Source: Tyto alba (Eukaryota; Chordata; Aves; Strigiformes; Tytonidae). Taken from it: a stretch of DNA of 64,000 bases. The position numbers and the translations under genes are program-made. Under the pieces are notes generated by a model. That model was not told the origin of the DNA. It did not search any database and saw only the letters and a program-made list of their open reading frames with translations. Every line of letters starts with the position of its first letter. Within the stretch, counting starts at the first letter, position 1. Positions 26,107-38,072 of the stretch are shown one piece after another. The DNA lies in the NCBI RefSeq assembly GCF_018691265.1, contig NW_024881303.1, forward strand, positions 9,045,777 through 9,109,776. Reading direction: 5' to 3'.

Positions 26107-27659
26107 CCACTACTGAAGGCATTCATAACAGACAAAATTCCATTTTACCTGTGCTGGAAAGAGTGAAGCTTATCAAAGGATCATTAACTACCCCAGACAC
26201 TGGCCACCTTGTCAATTTTGTTCAAGAAGGTAAGAGCTGTGGGTCTTGTCCAAAGACAATCAGCATTTAACACTTTATGATACATGAAAACAGCTGTCTT
26301 GCATATACTGCAATGGAATTAGTTCACTAGAAGTTATGCAGGCAATTAGAAAAGATTTTCAGATCTCAGTTCAAACTAGAGTTAAGATCGGCTACAGTAG
26401 TTTCCAGCCTTTCAATTTGTAGACCCTTAGAATGTAATCAGGCCTCAGAATGGATTTAAGTTTTCTATTATTTGCATTTCTTACATACATTTCATAGACT
26501 TAAGGATATAGAGATCAGAAATGGAAAGCCACTGTCCTGCTCAAGAATACAAATTCAAACTGAGACTTCAGCTCCTTTACTCTCCATGTCATTACTTCAA
26601 AGTAGAGCGTGGACACTCAATACACAATCCATCAAAAGAATATTTGAATTTCAGTGTGAAAATTTTAGCATGTTCCATTAGAAAAGAAATATTATTAAAA
26701 CTTTACAAGCATCTATCAGAAGATTTTGTAATCACATTTCAATCCACAGCAGTATCATGGCAGAAGCCAGTACACAGCATATCACCCTTGACGAGTAAGA
26801 ACTTTAATACTAAAAGAAAGCATCACCCTCTGATGCAAGGAAGGGCAGGGAAGAGCGGTAAAGGCTGGCCTACACCTGGACTCAGATTTTCACAGAGCTG
26901 GGATGTGCATCTGTATCCAGCATCTCTGAAGCACACATGGGTCTCTTAGCACATGCTAATTAATTAAGCTAATTCTTAAGAAGTTAATTCTTGGTTTGGT
27001 GATCAGAACATAGCTCTGTGCCAACAGCAGGGAATACACCAGATCCTTGGATCCAGGAATTAATTCCTTCAACTAACATTTCTCCCTTAATGACAGTGCC
27101 CGAGAATTATTGTATAAGAGCCTCCCTCTACCCCATTACTTTCTAGTCATTAGAAAAGCCTGTATTGAGGGACATCTTTAATTTGTATGACTGCTGAGAA
27201 ACAGAGTGCCACACTCAATCATTTGCCATCAAAAAGGGCAAATATATATGGATAAATACCCACATTTTGCCCAGTAGGGCTTTTACACAGATTGGAAGGT
27301 TACTGAATAACTGACTCTCAGTAATTGGCACAGCGTAGACATGAGCTGGCACAGGGGCTGAGATTCTTCGACTCAAGTTCTTTCTGTTCACTGTTATAAC
27401 AATTCAGCATCTCCTGTATTAGAAAAAAATAGATTGGGGACTGAAAATACCACTGCATTTATTTACTGTTCCTACAGCAGTTCCCCCATGCAAGTCTGTG
27501 AGGATATACAGCAGGCACACACAGAGTAGTACCAGCAGCAATGCACTCATGACAGACAGAAATTTAAGAGAGAAAAGGAGGGGAAAAAAAGTCAATAGGT
27601 GAAGAAAAACAAGTAAATCAGGCAATAGGAATAGAGCAAGAATTGAAACTTCTTATTCG

Positions 27660-28330
27660 CTCAGGGAGAGAGACTGTCTGTCTTGCTTACTGAGGAAAGC
27701 AAAGTTGAGAGATTTTCCCTGGCAGCAGCTGTCCATCACTAGGCATAAAAACCTGTGATGAGATTAAGATCCCTTTGGCCAATGGACAACAGAGTAAGGT
27801 CATAACTTTCCCCAAAACCTAGACCCCCTGTCAATCTATAGGCAAGAAGATTCGATAGGTGGGTAGACAAACAGGATGTATCCCCAAACTACATGAACTA
27901 ATTTATTTCTGCAGCACGTGTTATACCACCCAAGGATCTGACCTGCCATAGCTCCAAACATGGCGGGGCGGGGGAGTTTCTGCTTGACACATATGTCAGT
28001 GAATGCAGGGTTTAATTTCTCTTGCCTAAGCAGACATGGTGCATTGGCTGTTCCCTTGAGCATGTCATGCCTCAGGCCCCTCAAATGACCTCTTACTTTA
28101 TGAGGCTGAGAAGGAACGGTGATAACCATAGTTGTCTTTGGCATAAGAAAACCCTCCTTGCAAACATGCTGTCAGGGAATCATTTTTTCAGCTCTATATG
28201 ATCTAAGGAGTGGATAAAAAGCAGCAGACTTATTCCTGTCAGACCAATGTGCAATAACCCTTGTTCCACTCTCTCTTCCCTCAAATAAAACCATCTTATT
28301 TACTGTGTTTTTTCCAGCCAGCCTCTTTAC
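27660..28330 (+). mobile_element. LTR-like block, unclassified
   Basis: A compositionally distinct block with a GC-box-like ggcggggcgggg near 27962, a TATA-like ATAAAAA at 28214-28220 and AATAAA at 28284-28289, about 70 bases downstream. This is the layout of an LTR U3-R-U5 region. I could not fix TG/CA termini or a target duplication. It could instead be a host promoter-like segment. Confidence 0.3.
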
Positions 28331-28940
28331 TAAGCAAATTACTTATGCTGTAGGATTAATTTTTGTGGCAAAAGAATCTGTTTCACTAGTGGTATTATTA
28401 AGCAACGAGTCCAAAACCTCTTCAACTAACAGCACTTGTCAGCATTGTTTTCAAGACAGGTCATTGTATCTGTCCAATAAAAACATGCTGCATGCAAGAT
28501 GCCTTTTCCATCACTGCCAAACATGCAGCCACTAAAGCTGAGGAGTTGAACTGTACTTTGGGAGACAGAGAGACTTGCTTCATCTGTGTGACTGTGACAG
28601 CAAGGAATGTCCAGCTTACATGTTGTTCTACTCAGTATCCAAACAACACACTTCATAAATATGTGGCTGCTTTACCTAATATATGGTTGCCTTACCTTTT
28701 ACTGCACAGAACAAACTTTTCTCTTTTTAGTCATAAAACTTGAATAAACAACCATTTCTATAATTGGATAGAAATTTATGTATGAAATGCAGTGCAGTTT
28801 TAGCTGCTTTTCTGGTTTTAATTATGTCAGTTTGTTTCCTTATTGGAATTTATGTAAAATTCTATTTCACTTGTGTTCATTTTGCTATGCATCTGAACAT
28901 TAACAGAAAATTCAAGACTAAATATTTTTGCCTCTGCAAT

Positions 28941-28946
28941 TTTATT
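28941..28946 (-). terminator. Candidate polyadenylation signal AATAAA
   Basis: Reverse complement TTTATT about 375 bases beyond the stop codon of the candidate minus-strand gene. Such hexamers are common by chance in AT-rich DNA. Confidence 0.2.
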
Positions 28947-29320
28947 CTAACTTCTTTTAAAAAAGAAAGTTTTTGCAACAGAGTTATTTGATACCCAATT
29001 CTGATGTCTTAAAAGACTTACAAATGCCTGACAAATTAGTAATTATGCTGTAACTTTTCCCTCATAATCACTAATTCATTGAAATAGCACAGAAACCGAG
29101 GTAATGCTTAGACTTGCCTTTCAAGCTATGAAGAACTGTTATAATGCTGTATGGAATCCCAGATCAGATATGTTTAACATCATCTACAAGTAACAAAAGT
29201 CCCTTAAACAAAAATAAGCTTTTCTAGATTTATCTCGTCATTAACCTGGACATGAAAACCTCCCTTTTACTGTGGGTAAAATCCTGTCTCAACTGAATTA
29301 GTCAGAATTTTGTTGTTGAT

Positions 29321-29492
29321 TCACAAAGGTGGACATTTGTCTAATATATTAATCAAGAATAAACTTGGGTGTCCCTCTAGTCTTATTAAAATTAAATTAG
29401 AGAAATTATTCAGGGATCTATGTTCTCTGAGCTTCATATTTGCTGTCTCTGGAGGAACGGAGCAGCAAACTCTTCTATGTGGATATTTCTTG
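29321..29492 (-). CDS. Candidate gene terminal exon with stop
   Basis: Good acceptor (gcttttgcttgcag). After one base, 56 codons read KKYPHRRVCCSVPP then NMKLREHRSLNNFSNLI and end DKCPPL and a stop. The plus strand of the same stretch is also open (29310-29519) but lacks an acceptor. The last part is AT-rich, so the true end could be an earlier, unseen splice. Confidence 0.45.
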
Positions 29493-30688
29493 CTGCAAGC
29501 AAAAGCATGTTGCAGGTAACTCAAAGCACAGTAAGATACTAGATACAAAATCTATTCAGCCCCCTGGATCACCATCGCTTTTCACTGTAAGTTCTTTGCT
29601 ACTTGCACCATTAAGTCAATACTCAAGAATGAGAAATAAAACTAAGTGCATTTAAAGAGATCATTTACTAACTTGGCCTCATAGTGGCTTTAATTAATAC
29701 ATTTTAATCCATTCTTTATCTGAATATCATCATAGACACTCACAGTGGCTGACTGTTATTGAAGGCAATCCTGCAACTGCAACATTTTAAGATCACCTCT
29801 GAAACTATGAGTATTCTCTTCTTGTGATATTTTAAGTTTATCAGGTTACCAACAAACAAATTCACTGGGATATAAAGTACTTTCTGTGATTCCACTTTCT
29901 CCAGCGATACTTGAAGCTCTGTTAACTGATTCTCATAAATTACAGCACTTAAGAGATCAACTGTAAAAAAGGCTTAGATTTAGTCCACCCCTTCAGGTCT
30001 AAGATTTTTATTGTTATTTCTCCTTTGAAAAATCTGAGGAAGCTGAACTGTTCACTCACACACACAGTTACCAGACTGAGAATGGAGACACTACAGCTGT
30101 CTTCCTCTAAGACTGTGTTACAGCCACTGTGTCTGTAAAATGTCAGTTACATCTCATTTTAAAAGATACAGGAAAGTTAAGAAAGGAAAACAAAAAGGAG
30201 GATAGCAACAGAGGGGTGATTCTATGTTTAAACTTTGTTCACAAACATAAAGAGGAATTTTGATAAAGTTCTGAAATAGCAAATAAAAGTTCTAAAGCTT
30301 AAAATTAGAAATACAAAATGTATTTGTTGCTTCAGTAAAGACACCATACTCTGCTCTTAGATTTCTCCCATTCTTGAGAGAGACAGATGAACAAGGAATT
30401 TCAAGGATACAGACGAGGAAACAGATTGTTGGTAATACTCAGCATATTAGAATCAAATGCTAAGTGACTTTATGTTCAAAAGCAGTTTCTCTTGCAACTC
30501 ATAACAATATAAAAACTTTCTCTACACATAAATAGCAATTGTGCATCATTCTCCATATGACAAGGCTGAACCCTATCCCAAAAAGAAATAGCACATTTAC
30601 TAGCCATTCCAAGGTCTAACTTGCACAATTTGCTGTTTATTCCATCCTCTCTCCCGATTTAAATTTATTTTCTTTAATAAAACCTCAC

Positions 30689-30750
30689 TTGTAAAACCTC
30701 CAAGATAAAAAGACCAGATCATTCTTGTCATTGGTAGCCAAAAGTCTTTC
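30689..30750 (-). CDS. Candidate gene exon (62 bases)
   Basis: Acceptor ending gaactctag and donor CAA|GTGAGG. 20 codons plus two bases read ERLLATNDKNDLVFLSWRFY. It joins the 33.9-kb exon in phase 0 and the 29.5-kb exon with a split Asn. Confidence 0.4.
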
Positions 30751-31040
30751 CTAGAGTTCACTGAGAGGTTCTGATGGGTTTGATGAAGATTTGTGCACAT
30801 GCTGTCTAATCTTTAATTATTGTTATGCCTTTTAGCATTGCCAAAAGCAAACTTAAGAAACAGACTTGGATCTTCTTGTCTAATTAGGAATATCCTTTTC
30901 AAAACTAAAGTTTTCATTAACAGAATGTAAACCAGTATCACTGACCTGAATATGGGAAAAATACTTAGGTAGGCACATCACCTGCAAGGACAAAACCTGA
31001 GACATCTATCAGTATGAGACCTGGAATTTGAAAACCTGAC

Positions 31041-31106
31041 TCAAAGTCCAGTCAAGTCAATGAGAAAACTTCCAATAACTCCAATTTTCTTTGGATTAGG
31101 TCCTGG
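31041..31106 (+). repeat. Ancient amniote interspersed repeat fragment (copy 2)
   Basis: The block caaagtccagtcaagtcaatgag..aaacttccaataactcc ends ctttggattaggtcctgg. Same order and orientation as the copies at 1331 and 43436. The CTTTGGATCAGGYCC-like ending is typical of very old dispersed repeats in amniotes. Confidence 0.45.
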
Positions 31107-33876
31107 AAAATACTATGATGCTAAGAAGTGGCTTTTACCTTTTATTAGCATATTCATTTGCAGTTTCCCAAAAACCTTAAAAAACACAAACCTCTAATGA
31201 ATGTTCAAAAATACTCCTTCTACTTTTAGTGCAGCAACACCATTCTAATCAGATTCTTAAGCCAAAGTCCTAAAATATAGCAAACTTCCACAATTTTGAA
31301 TCCTCAAAGAATTTTTAAAACACAAACCTGTTGAAAGATCATTTAATCTGCATACACTGTTAGACTTTAAGAACAAATGTGCACAAAACCTCTAAAGAAT
31401 TTAACTATCCTATATCACTTATAGAGATTATTGTTCATAAATCCAGAGGCTATCAATTGCAGATCTTTGGCAACATTTAAAATAATAAATATTTCATTCA
31501 ATATAGCACGTACCTGATTGACACTGAATAGGGTTTCTGCTCTTTATAAATTTTCTGACAGCATTACATGTCAGCAAGGTTTTCACATAGCAATTCTGGA
31601 TTTGTTTTCCTTCTTTCCTTTATCTCTGATTCTAAGCAGCTGTGCCCACCACCACTTAGTCATCAGATCTCAAATATGAATCTTTTCAAAGCAACGTGAT
31701 GCCCGCTCATCAGTGCAAGATTACACAGATACTATCAGTGTTTCCTTTCCCTGTGAAGGCAAGACCTAAACAGAAGTTCCTCCTCCTCCTTTCTGACATA
31801 ACAAGCTTCTGAATTTGTCGTTCACTGCAGTTAAAGCTCTTGCATGACTGAATCATTTTATTAGCCAAGCATTCTCATATTTAGCACAGAAATATGAATG
31901 ATTAACTAACCAGCAATTCTGGAAGCAAATACTGACATTTTAAAAAGCTAAATCAAACTTCTTATATCTTTGTCACAGGAAAACCTGAAATATAATTAAC
32001 ATTTGCTCTGAACCAGCAATGTACTTATCTTAGACATTTTGGGCAACATAATTAATAAACTACTTTGGCATTGTTTTTAAACATCAGATACATAAGCACA
32101 GACAAGGAGGGATTATTATTTATCTTTTAAATTGAACTACATTCTTCTTCAAACAAAGTAAATTAACTGGAAGCCATTTAAGGTAATATCTTATTTTAAC
32201 AAGTTAACATTTATTTTAAAAAAATAAAAATTGAAAACATGCAGCAAGATCCAATTCTCAATTATACATTGGGATTGCTTTCAAAATGCTTGATTAATTG
32301 CATAGCATTAACCTTATTTACTCTAGGGAAGCTGACATGTTTGCAAATTTGGTCAGATAAAGTCTCATGTTATTCATTCTTGCGTTTTAGACCCCAAAAT
32401 ACCTCCAAGTCTATGCAACCTTTTGAAATGTCTTCTCTGAGTTAGGAGATTCATCTGTTGTCAACACATGCATTTGAAATAGTCCTGACCCCTTTGCTAT
32501 CAGCAGCTTCTCTTCTTCTTCCACTAAACCAATGTACTATTACTATCCAGTCAGCCATTCCCATAATTTCTTTACGCTAATGCAATTTTTCTCAGCAGAT
32601 TTGTCTTTCTACCTCATTCCTGCATTCTTTTCCTTAAGCCTCTCTATCTCCTCTCCTCACTATTTTGCAGGTCCAAACACAGCTGCTTTTAATCTGAAAT
32701 TCCTTTTGTTTTAACAGATAAAGCCTTTTGCAAGCTACAGGGGATTAAAAGCCAGCACTTTCCGATGATTAGTTCTTATAGGAAGTTGGACCTGTGTCTA
32801 TGCAATTCTATTTATTCCTGTAGTAACCCTTAAATACTGTTTAAGGGCAAGGTCATGTTCCCTACCATCCTCAATACTAATGGGATAGGAACATAAAGGT
32901 TTACTGCTAGATACTACAGAAGTGCATCTTTGTTGTTTGCACACATAAGGGCTGCTTTGCCCTCACGTCCTGGCATCGCCCTTAAACCATCTGCACCAGA
33001 CCCTCCACCAAGTACCTGATCCAAAGCTCTGCTCTATTTTTAGCAACTGTGCTCCTGCCACTTTCTCAAGACAGCAACAGAGATTCTACTGCTAAAGGGT
33101 CCCTTTCCATAATGGATGGCAAAAACTTTCAAAACCAGGAAGGACAGAGAGGACACTACCCATAGCTGCCAGCAGAAGTTAGACTTGTGAGGACATCAGA
33201 GGGGCCAAGAAATCCTTCTGGCTGTCTTATCCCCATGAAATCTAGGGGAAATCAACTAGTATAACAGACACCTGCCTTTTTTGTGGTAAATCTACCAAAC
33301 TACAGCAGTCACTGTCATCAGTCACATTACAGCACACCAGGTTTCTGCAGAAGAAAACTGTTCCATATTTGACTACCTTCAGTAGCTTCAAGATGTGTTG
33401 CTACAGGTATATCCAAGAGCTAACATACATGTTCTGCCTGGCAGGCAGTTTTTACTAAGTTTAGAATAATACATGTGCACCTCTGCAGAAGAGTCCACAA
33501 AATGCAGATCTAAGAAGGGGAAGGTGAACAAGGAGTATGGATACCAAATAAGCATTAGGAGCAGCATTAAGTAGTTACCTGTGAATTTTATCTGTCCTCT
33601 CCATTTGGATATTCTGTCAGTTAGGAGCCACAGCTATTTTGAGTGAGATAAACAAAAGCCTTCAATCAAGACAAAATGAGATTGTATTAAGGATTTTATG
33701 TGTTAGATAACCAGATGGAATAAAGAGTAACTAGGTAAATGATCAGGAACAGGTTGGCAGTAGACAAAGAAAAATGAGTAAAGTTTTCTTCTCTCTCTTT
33801 TATATAGACAATGTATATTAATGTTTCCTAAAACAATATAAAATGAGGAAGCCTTTAATGAATGTATTTTTCTCAC

Positions 33877-33969
33877 AGTTCTTTTTGGGGAGAGCATCAA
33901 GACAGATGTTTCCATGCATAGAAAGGGATGATTAGACTGAGCTACAACACTTTGTAACTGGAACAGCAC
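33877..33969 (-). CDS. Candidate gene exon (93 bases)
   Basis: Acceptor gtcttctagacag and donor ACT|GTGAGA. 31 codons read VLFQLQSVVAQSNHP then LCMETSVLMLSPKRT. Phase 0 at both ends, matching its neighbours. Confidence 0.5.
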
Positions 33970-34243
33970 CTGTCTAGAAGACACGTGGAGAAGCTATGAG
34001 GAGCCTTGAGACAATACACAAGACAAAAATAATCCAAATAAGATGTGGCTCAGGATGGTATGCTCCCTTGTGTGTACAAGTGCATGAAAGAGAATACATT
34101 AGTGATAATAGATTCAAAAAGCAGTTCTTTTAGACAAAGGTGTTGTAGTGAATAAAATGGGTAAATTTACCTACTTGACAACTCAGGCCCATCACTGATG
34201 AATAGATAAATTCTGTCTTGTCCCTGACAAAAGAGTTACTTAC

Positions 34244-34418
34244 ATCATTATCACTTAAAATTATTGAAGGCTGAGCAGGTCCTGGGACCATGCCAATTGT
34301 ATGGTGCTTGCTGTCTGTATACTCCACAAGTAAAGCACCAAGTTTTCTTCTCAGCATTCCCACTATATTTAGCACCCCAGGTCTCACAGTCACAACTTGG
34401 CTTTCTAGCAAATTCACG
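34244..34418 (-). CDS. Candidate gene exon (175 bases)
   Basis: Acceptor ttgcttacatag and a consensus GAT|GTAAGT donor. After one base, 58 codons read VNLLESQVVTVRPGV then GMLRRKLGALLVEYTD and MVPGPAQPSIILSDND. This is the most protein-like exon of the set and suggests a beta-strand-rich domain. It ends in phase 0. Confidence 0.6.
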
Positions 34419-34980
34419 CTATGTAAGCAATTTGAAGAGTGGTTTGACTTGAGGATTCACCTAACAAAGAACCTTTTTACCACCTCCCACAAGTTTTAAA
34501 GGTGTTATAGTAAAAGGATCACACCGAGGGAGGAGTGAAGAAAAAGGGCCAGAACAGAACTGCAGAGGAAATCTTTTTGGACAACGTTCATCATTGGTTA
34601 CGTGTTCTTGCATACCTATTATTAAATCACTGTTGCAATCTCCTTTAAGGACACCCACTGATAGCTGTAAAAAAAAGCTACACCATTTCATCGCAGTACC
34701 TCACATATCCAAAGTAAGAAAAAGAAGTAAACTTTAAGGAAAAGATTGATGCAATATTAAATTGGCAGAAATAAATAACACAATTATGTCTAAAAGACCT
34801 GAAGGAAACTACCCATCCCGGTATTATCTTGGGAAAAAGTATGTTCTCCTCATCACCTGTGAATATCCAGTGGGTGAATACCTTGCTTTGATACCACAGC
34901 TTCCACCCCAGCACCATACGCTTCCTTCCCTAACTATTGCCGAAAGAAATGAAAAATAAGTATCACAAGGGAAGGCTTAC

Positions 34981-35203
34981 TTCTGCTCCATCCAGAAAAG
35001 CTTCTGTGAAGAATTACCAGCTTTAAACACAGCCTCTTGGTTCACAGCACCTCCAAATCTAATAGTTTTCAGCTGTACTAGCTTCAGGCTGAGCAGGGAC
35101 ATGTCTGGATGCTGCAGTACGTTCAGATTGCATCCAGTGCTAGCTGCAGGTTCTGAAGGTCCATTCTTTTGAAGTTCAGCTGTAGTGATAAGCAGCTCTG
35201 CCA
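34981..35203 (-). CDS. Candidate gene exon (223 bases)
   Basis: Good acceptor (gtctctccctcgtgcag) and strong donor GAA|GTAAGC. 73 complete codons read AELLITTAELQKNG then PDMSLLSLKLVQLKTIRFGG and end KLFWMEQ. GC content and composition are more exon-like than the flanks. It splices in phase (split Asn) to the 34.4-kb exon. Confidence 0.6.
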
Positions 35204-35583
35204 CTGCACGAGGGAGAGACCACTAAACATATGGAGTCCACACTGCTGGGGAATCATTCTTGCTTCCATTCCAGGGAATCCCTATCTTCCTGGTTTTATC
35301 CAGGTCTCTTATCTAGTAGGCTGGAATTAAAGAAAACCATTTCTAGCAGGTTCATCCTTTAGAGAGAGAGAGAAGAAAAAAAAAAGTCTAAAGTTTTAAA
35401 TATTAAATTATTGCAACATACATTAGGATCCAAGATTGCTGTAGTATTTTATCCTCTTTTCAATTAGTTGCAGTCTTGGCAGCAGACAACAGAGGGCAAA
35501 GGCTGAAAGTCACTGGCTGAAGCATGAGGAACTTGTGTTTCTCGATTCTGTGCAGGAGAGAAGTCTCTCTTCCTCCAATTTAC

Positions 35584-35680
35584 CTCATCAGATACAGGTT
35601 CAACATGGGTGATTTTGAATTCAACTTGATTTTTAAATGTAGGAAACTTGGGTTTCCAGATACTCAACATGGATCCAAAG
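35584..35680 (-). CDS. Candidate gene exon (97 bases, longer form to 35514)
   Basis: The frame reads FGSMLSIWKPKFPTFK then EFKITHVEPVSDE and meets a good GAG|GTAAAT donor. With that donor the next exon (35203) is out of phase. Two repairs exist. One is a GTGACT donor at 35508-35513, which lengthens this exon to 35514-35680 and restores phase with a split Met. The other is a tiny exon just inside the very strong pyrimidine-tract acceptor near 35359. I cannot decide between them from the sequence. Confidence 0.5.
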
Positions 35681-36078
35681 CTTTTATATAAATCATACGT
35701 GATAAAAACAAGCAGTCTCATTCTCAAGTATGAATCACACATACAGTATAGGATATTACTAGCTGGGAGATTTGGTCTGCTGGGTTCAAAGGATTTCCCC
35801 TACTGCCGCAGCTCAAACTCTCTTCTGCCCCCATTTACAGATAGAGATACAGCTCCCAGCCATGGCTCATAGTCTTGCAGCACATTGCTGTATCTTCCTT
35901 TGGACCTCTTGACCTTGAATATATTGCTATAGTAGATCATATCTGTTGGTACCCCTATGTGCTGAAGTAGCAATTAAATTATTATAAATATTAATTTCTT
36001 TCTGAGATCATAAAGTACTGATTGATTGATTGATATTACAAAGGAGGCAGCCCTGCTTCCCTAAAACCAAAAATAGAC

Positions 36079-36219
36079 CTTATTTCTCCAGCCATTCTGC
36101 TTCTGTAGAAGTTGGCCTCTAGAGATGACAGAAACAAAGCCCTCTCCATAGCATGAGCTCTTTCTTGACAATACACAACCATGGTCGAGTCACAGAGGAG
36201 GATTTTGTTTCTTGCTGTC
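36079..36219 (-). CDS. Candidate gene exon (141 bases)
   Basis: Acceptor atttatctccag and donor AAG|GTCTAT (weak after the GT). 46 codons flanked by split codons read TARNKILLCDSTMVV then CQERAHAMERALFLS and RSRMAGEI. Joined to the next exon it runs GEI-S-FGSMLS. The sequence is amphipathic-helix-like and protein-like. The phase fits both sides. Confidence 0.5.
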
Positions 36220-37462
36220 CTGGAGATAAATGTCCATTTCCCTCTCCTTCTTTTCACTTACCTACTACGTCCTCAGGTGCCCCAACCTGTTACTTTTTCC
36301 CTAAAGGAATTCTTCCCTATGTACTGGAGGACTAAAGGCAGCGGATGCAATTCCCATCTATCCTACACTAGCCAAAACTCTCTTTCAAGGAGGATCTTAG
36401 CAATTCTTCTCAGATTTGGTCTACTAGACAAGCTCAGGAAAAAAAAAAAATACATATAATCATTACAGCGTAGGAGCCCTTGGAGAAAACTGCTTTCCAT
36501 AAAGCCACAAAGAATCTGCAGAGTGTGTAAACTACCTTACAACTCCTGGGCAGGTGATATAAAATGTGAATCATGCAATTACAGAAGACAACAGCTGCTA
36601 TGAAAGACATGACTGATGCCATGCACCTGTTTATTAGATCTACTCTACCTAAGCTTGCAAATGATTGCTGCCTCCTTTTTTACTATGATTTTATGAGAAA
36701 ATGGGCAATGGGAGGGGGAAGAATAATTGGGCAAGATAGAGAAGGCCTGCTAGCTCAAACCAATCACTAATGAAGTAGGTTTGGTATGGGGATGAAATGT
36801 AATTGGTCACACCCACTACTCTTCAATAGTTTTTCAACAGACATCAAGAACAGGTGTCTTTAATTCAGAGTCTCTCTTACAATACAACTAATATACTTAA
36901 GCAAACTGAAATATATTTTATTTCCTCAGCAGACGACCTGGATCTAGCTAGCAAAGCAAAGTTCAAGTTGCAGAAAATAACACCAGCGGAAGAACAAGAG
37001 AAGAGAAAGAGTTACAAAGCCAACTGAAGTAGCTGAAAGGTTCCCGAAGTGTTTACAATTGAAGTAACTGAGCTTTATTCTTTGATCAATGCAGATACTT
37101 AAAAACAACTTGCCCTTTGAGGAATCTGTTTAAAAAGAAATCAAACCACTACAAACACCACAGTGGTGAAAACTCGTTTCTCATTTCAATGTCATCACAA
37201 AGAAGCCGACAGGAAAAAAAGTGATTCTTCCCACATATCTTTTTAATTCACAGTCTTCTGAATCAGACCTCATTTTGCAGTAAGTTTAGTTCAACTTCCC
37301 CTTTAAAAATAATCAGTCTTCATTGGCAGCAGCTACTGGCTGAGGTCAGATTGGGTCATCTCTTGTATGATAGCTCATTGCCATCACCTGTAGCAGTGTC
37401 TCTCCCTTGCCTTCTTGGGACAACGTGGTCCCTCCTTGTCCCGTCTTTGGAGCTCACCTGAC

Positions 37463-38072
37463 TGTCCTGGTTTTGACTGGGATAGAGTTAATTTTCTTCC
37501 TAGTAGCTGGTGCAGTGCTGTGTTTTGGATTTAGTGTGAGAATAATGTTGATAACACACTGATGTTTTAGTTGTTGCTAAGTAGTGCTTATCCAAAGTTA
37601 AGGATTTTTCAGTTGCCCATGCTCTGCCATTGAGGAGGTGTAATAGAATCTGGGAGGTAGTATGGCCAGGACAGCTGACCTGAATTAGCCAAAGGGATAT
37701 TCTGTATTACAAAACGTCATGCCCAGTATATAAAAGGGGAGGGGGGAGCTAGCTGTGGGGCAGACTGATGCTGAGGCATTGGTCAGCAGGTGGTAAGCAA
37801 TTGCATTGTGCATCACCTGTCTTTTCCAGGGTTTTATTTCTCTCTTTTTCTTATTATATTCGTTTTATTTCTCTCTTTTTCTTATTATATTCCTTTAAAT
37901 CATAATTATTATGATTATATTTTAGTAGTAGTAGTTTAGTTAATAAACTGTTCTTATCTCAACCCACAAGTCTTACTATTTTTTCCAATTCTCCTCCCAT
38001 CCCATTGGGAGGGGGGAGAAGTGAGACAGTGGCTGCATGGTGCTTAGTTGCTGCCTGGGGTTAAACCATGCA
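37463..38072 (+). mobile_element. Solo LTR of an endogenous retrovirus (ERVL-like)
   Basis: A 610-bp element starts TGTCCTGGTTTTGACTGG and ends GGTTAAACCATGCA, so it has TG...CA termini. Identical 5-bp flanks CTGAC at 37458-37462 and 38073-38077 are a target-site duplication. Five bases is usual for class III (ERVL) elements. Internal signals are TATATAAAA at 37727-37735 and AATAAA at 37942-37947. I recognise this as a common LTR family of neoavian birds. No gag, pol or env sequence accompanies it, so it is a recombined solo LTR. A 31-bp tandem duplication lies inside (37831-37892). Confidence 0.92.
37831..37892 (+). repeat. 31-bp perfect tandem duplication within the LTR
   Basis: 37831-37861 and 37862-37892 are identical T-rich units starting GTTTTATTTCTCTC. 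The lack of divergence between units suggests a recent duplication relative to insertion, or ongoing slippage. Confidence 0.9.

Larger units (their letters stand above)
26107..29320. other. Spacer between CR1 fragment and end of candidate gene
   Basis: Contains an LTR-like block (27660-28330) and otherwise AT-rich DNA. A minus-strand AATAAA at 28941-28946 could serve the candidate gene that ends at 29321. An ESR2 upstream exon and promoter might be hidden here, but I could not identify one. Confidence 0.5.
29493..33876 (-). other. Candidate-gene introns near the 3' end
   Basis: AT-rich intron sequence around the small 30.7-kb exon, with an ancient repeat copy at 31041-31106. I see no other structure. 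Confidence 0.5.

Noticed and set aside
29310..29519. Plus-strand frame opposite the candidate terminal exon
   Set aside because: It lacks a plus-strand acceptor. The minus strand has the better splice site and phase match.
34461..34691. Minus-strand frame with a strong acceptor near 34664
   Set aside because: The acceptor is good, but the phase left by the 35.0-kb exon runs into a stop here, while that exon joins directly and in phase to 34418.
34678..34917. Small exon-like segment with a good pyrimidine tract near 34933
   Set aside because: In the phase required by the preceding exon it begins with a stop, and no following exon fits.
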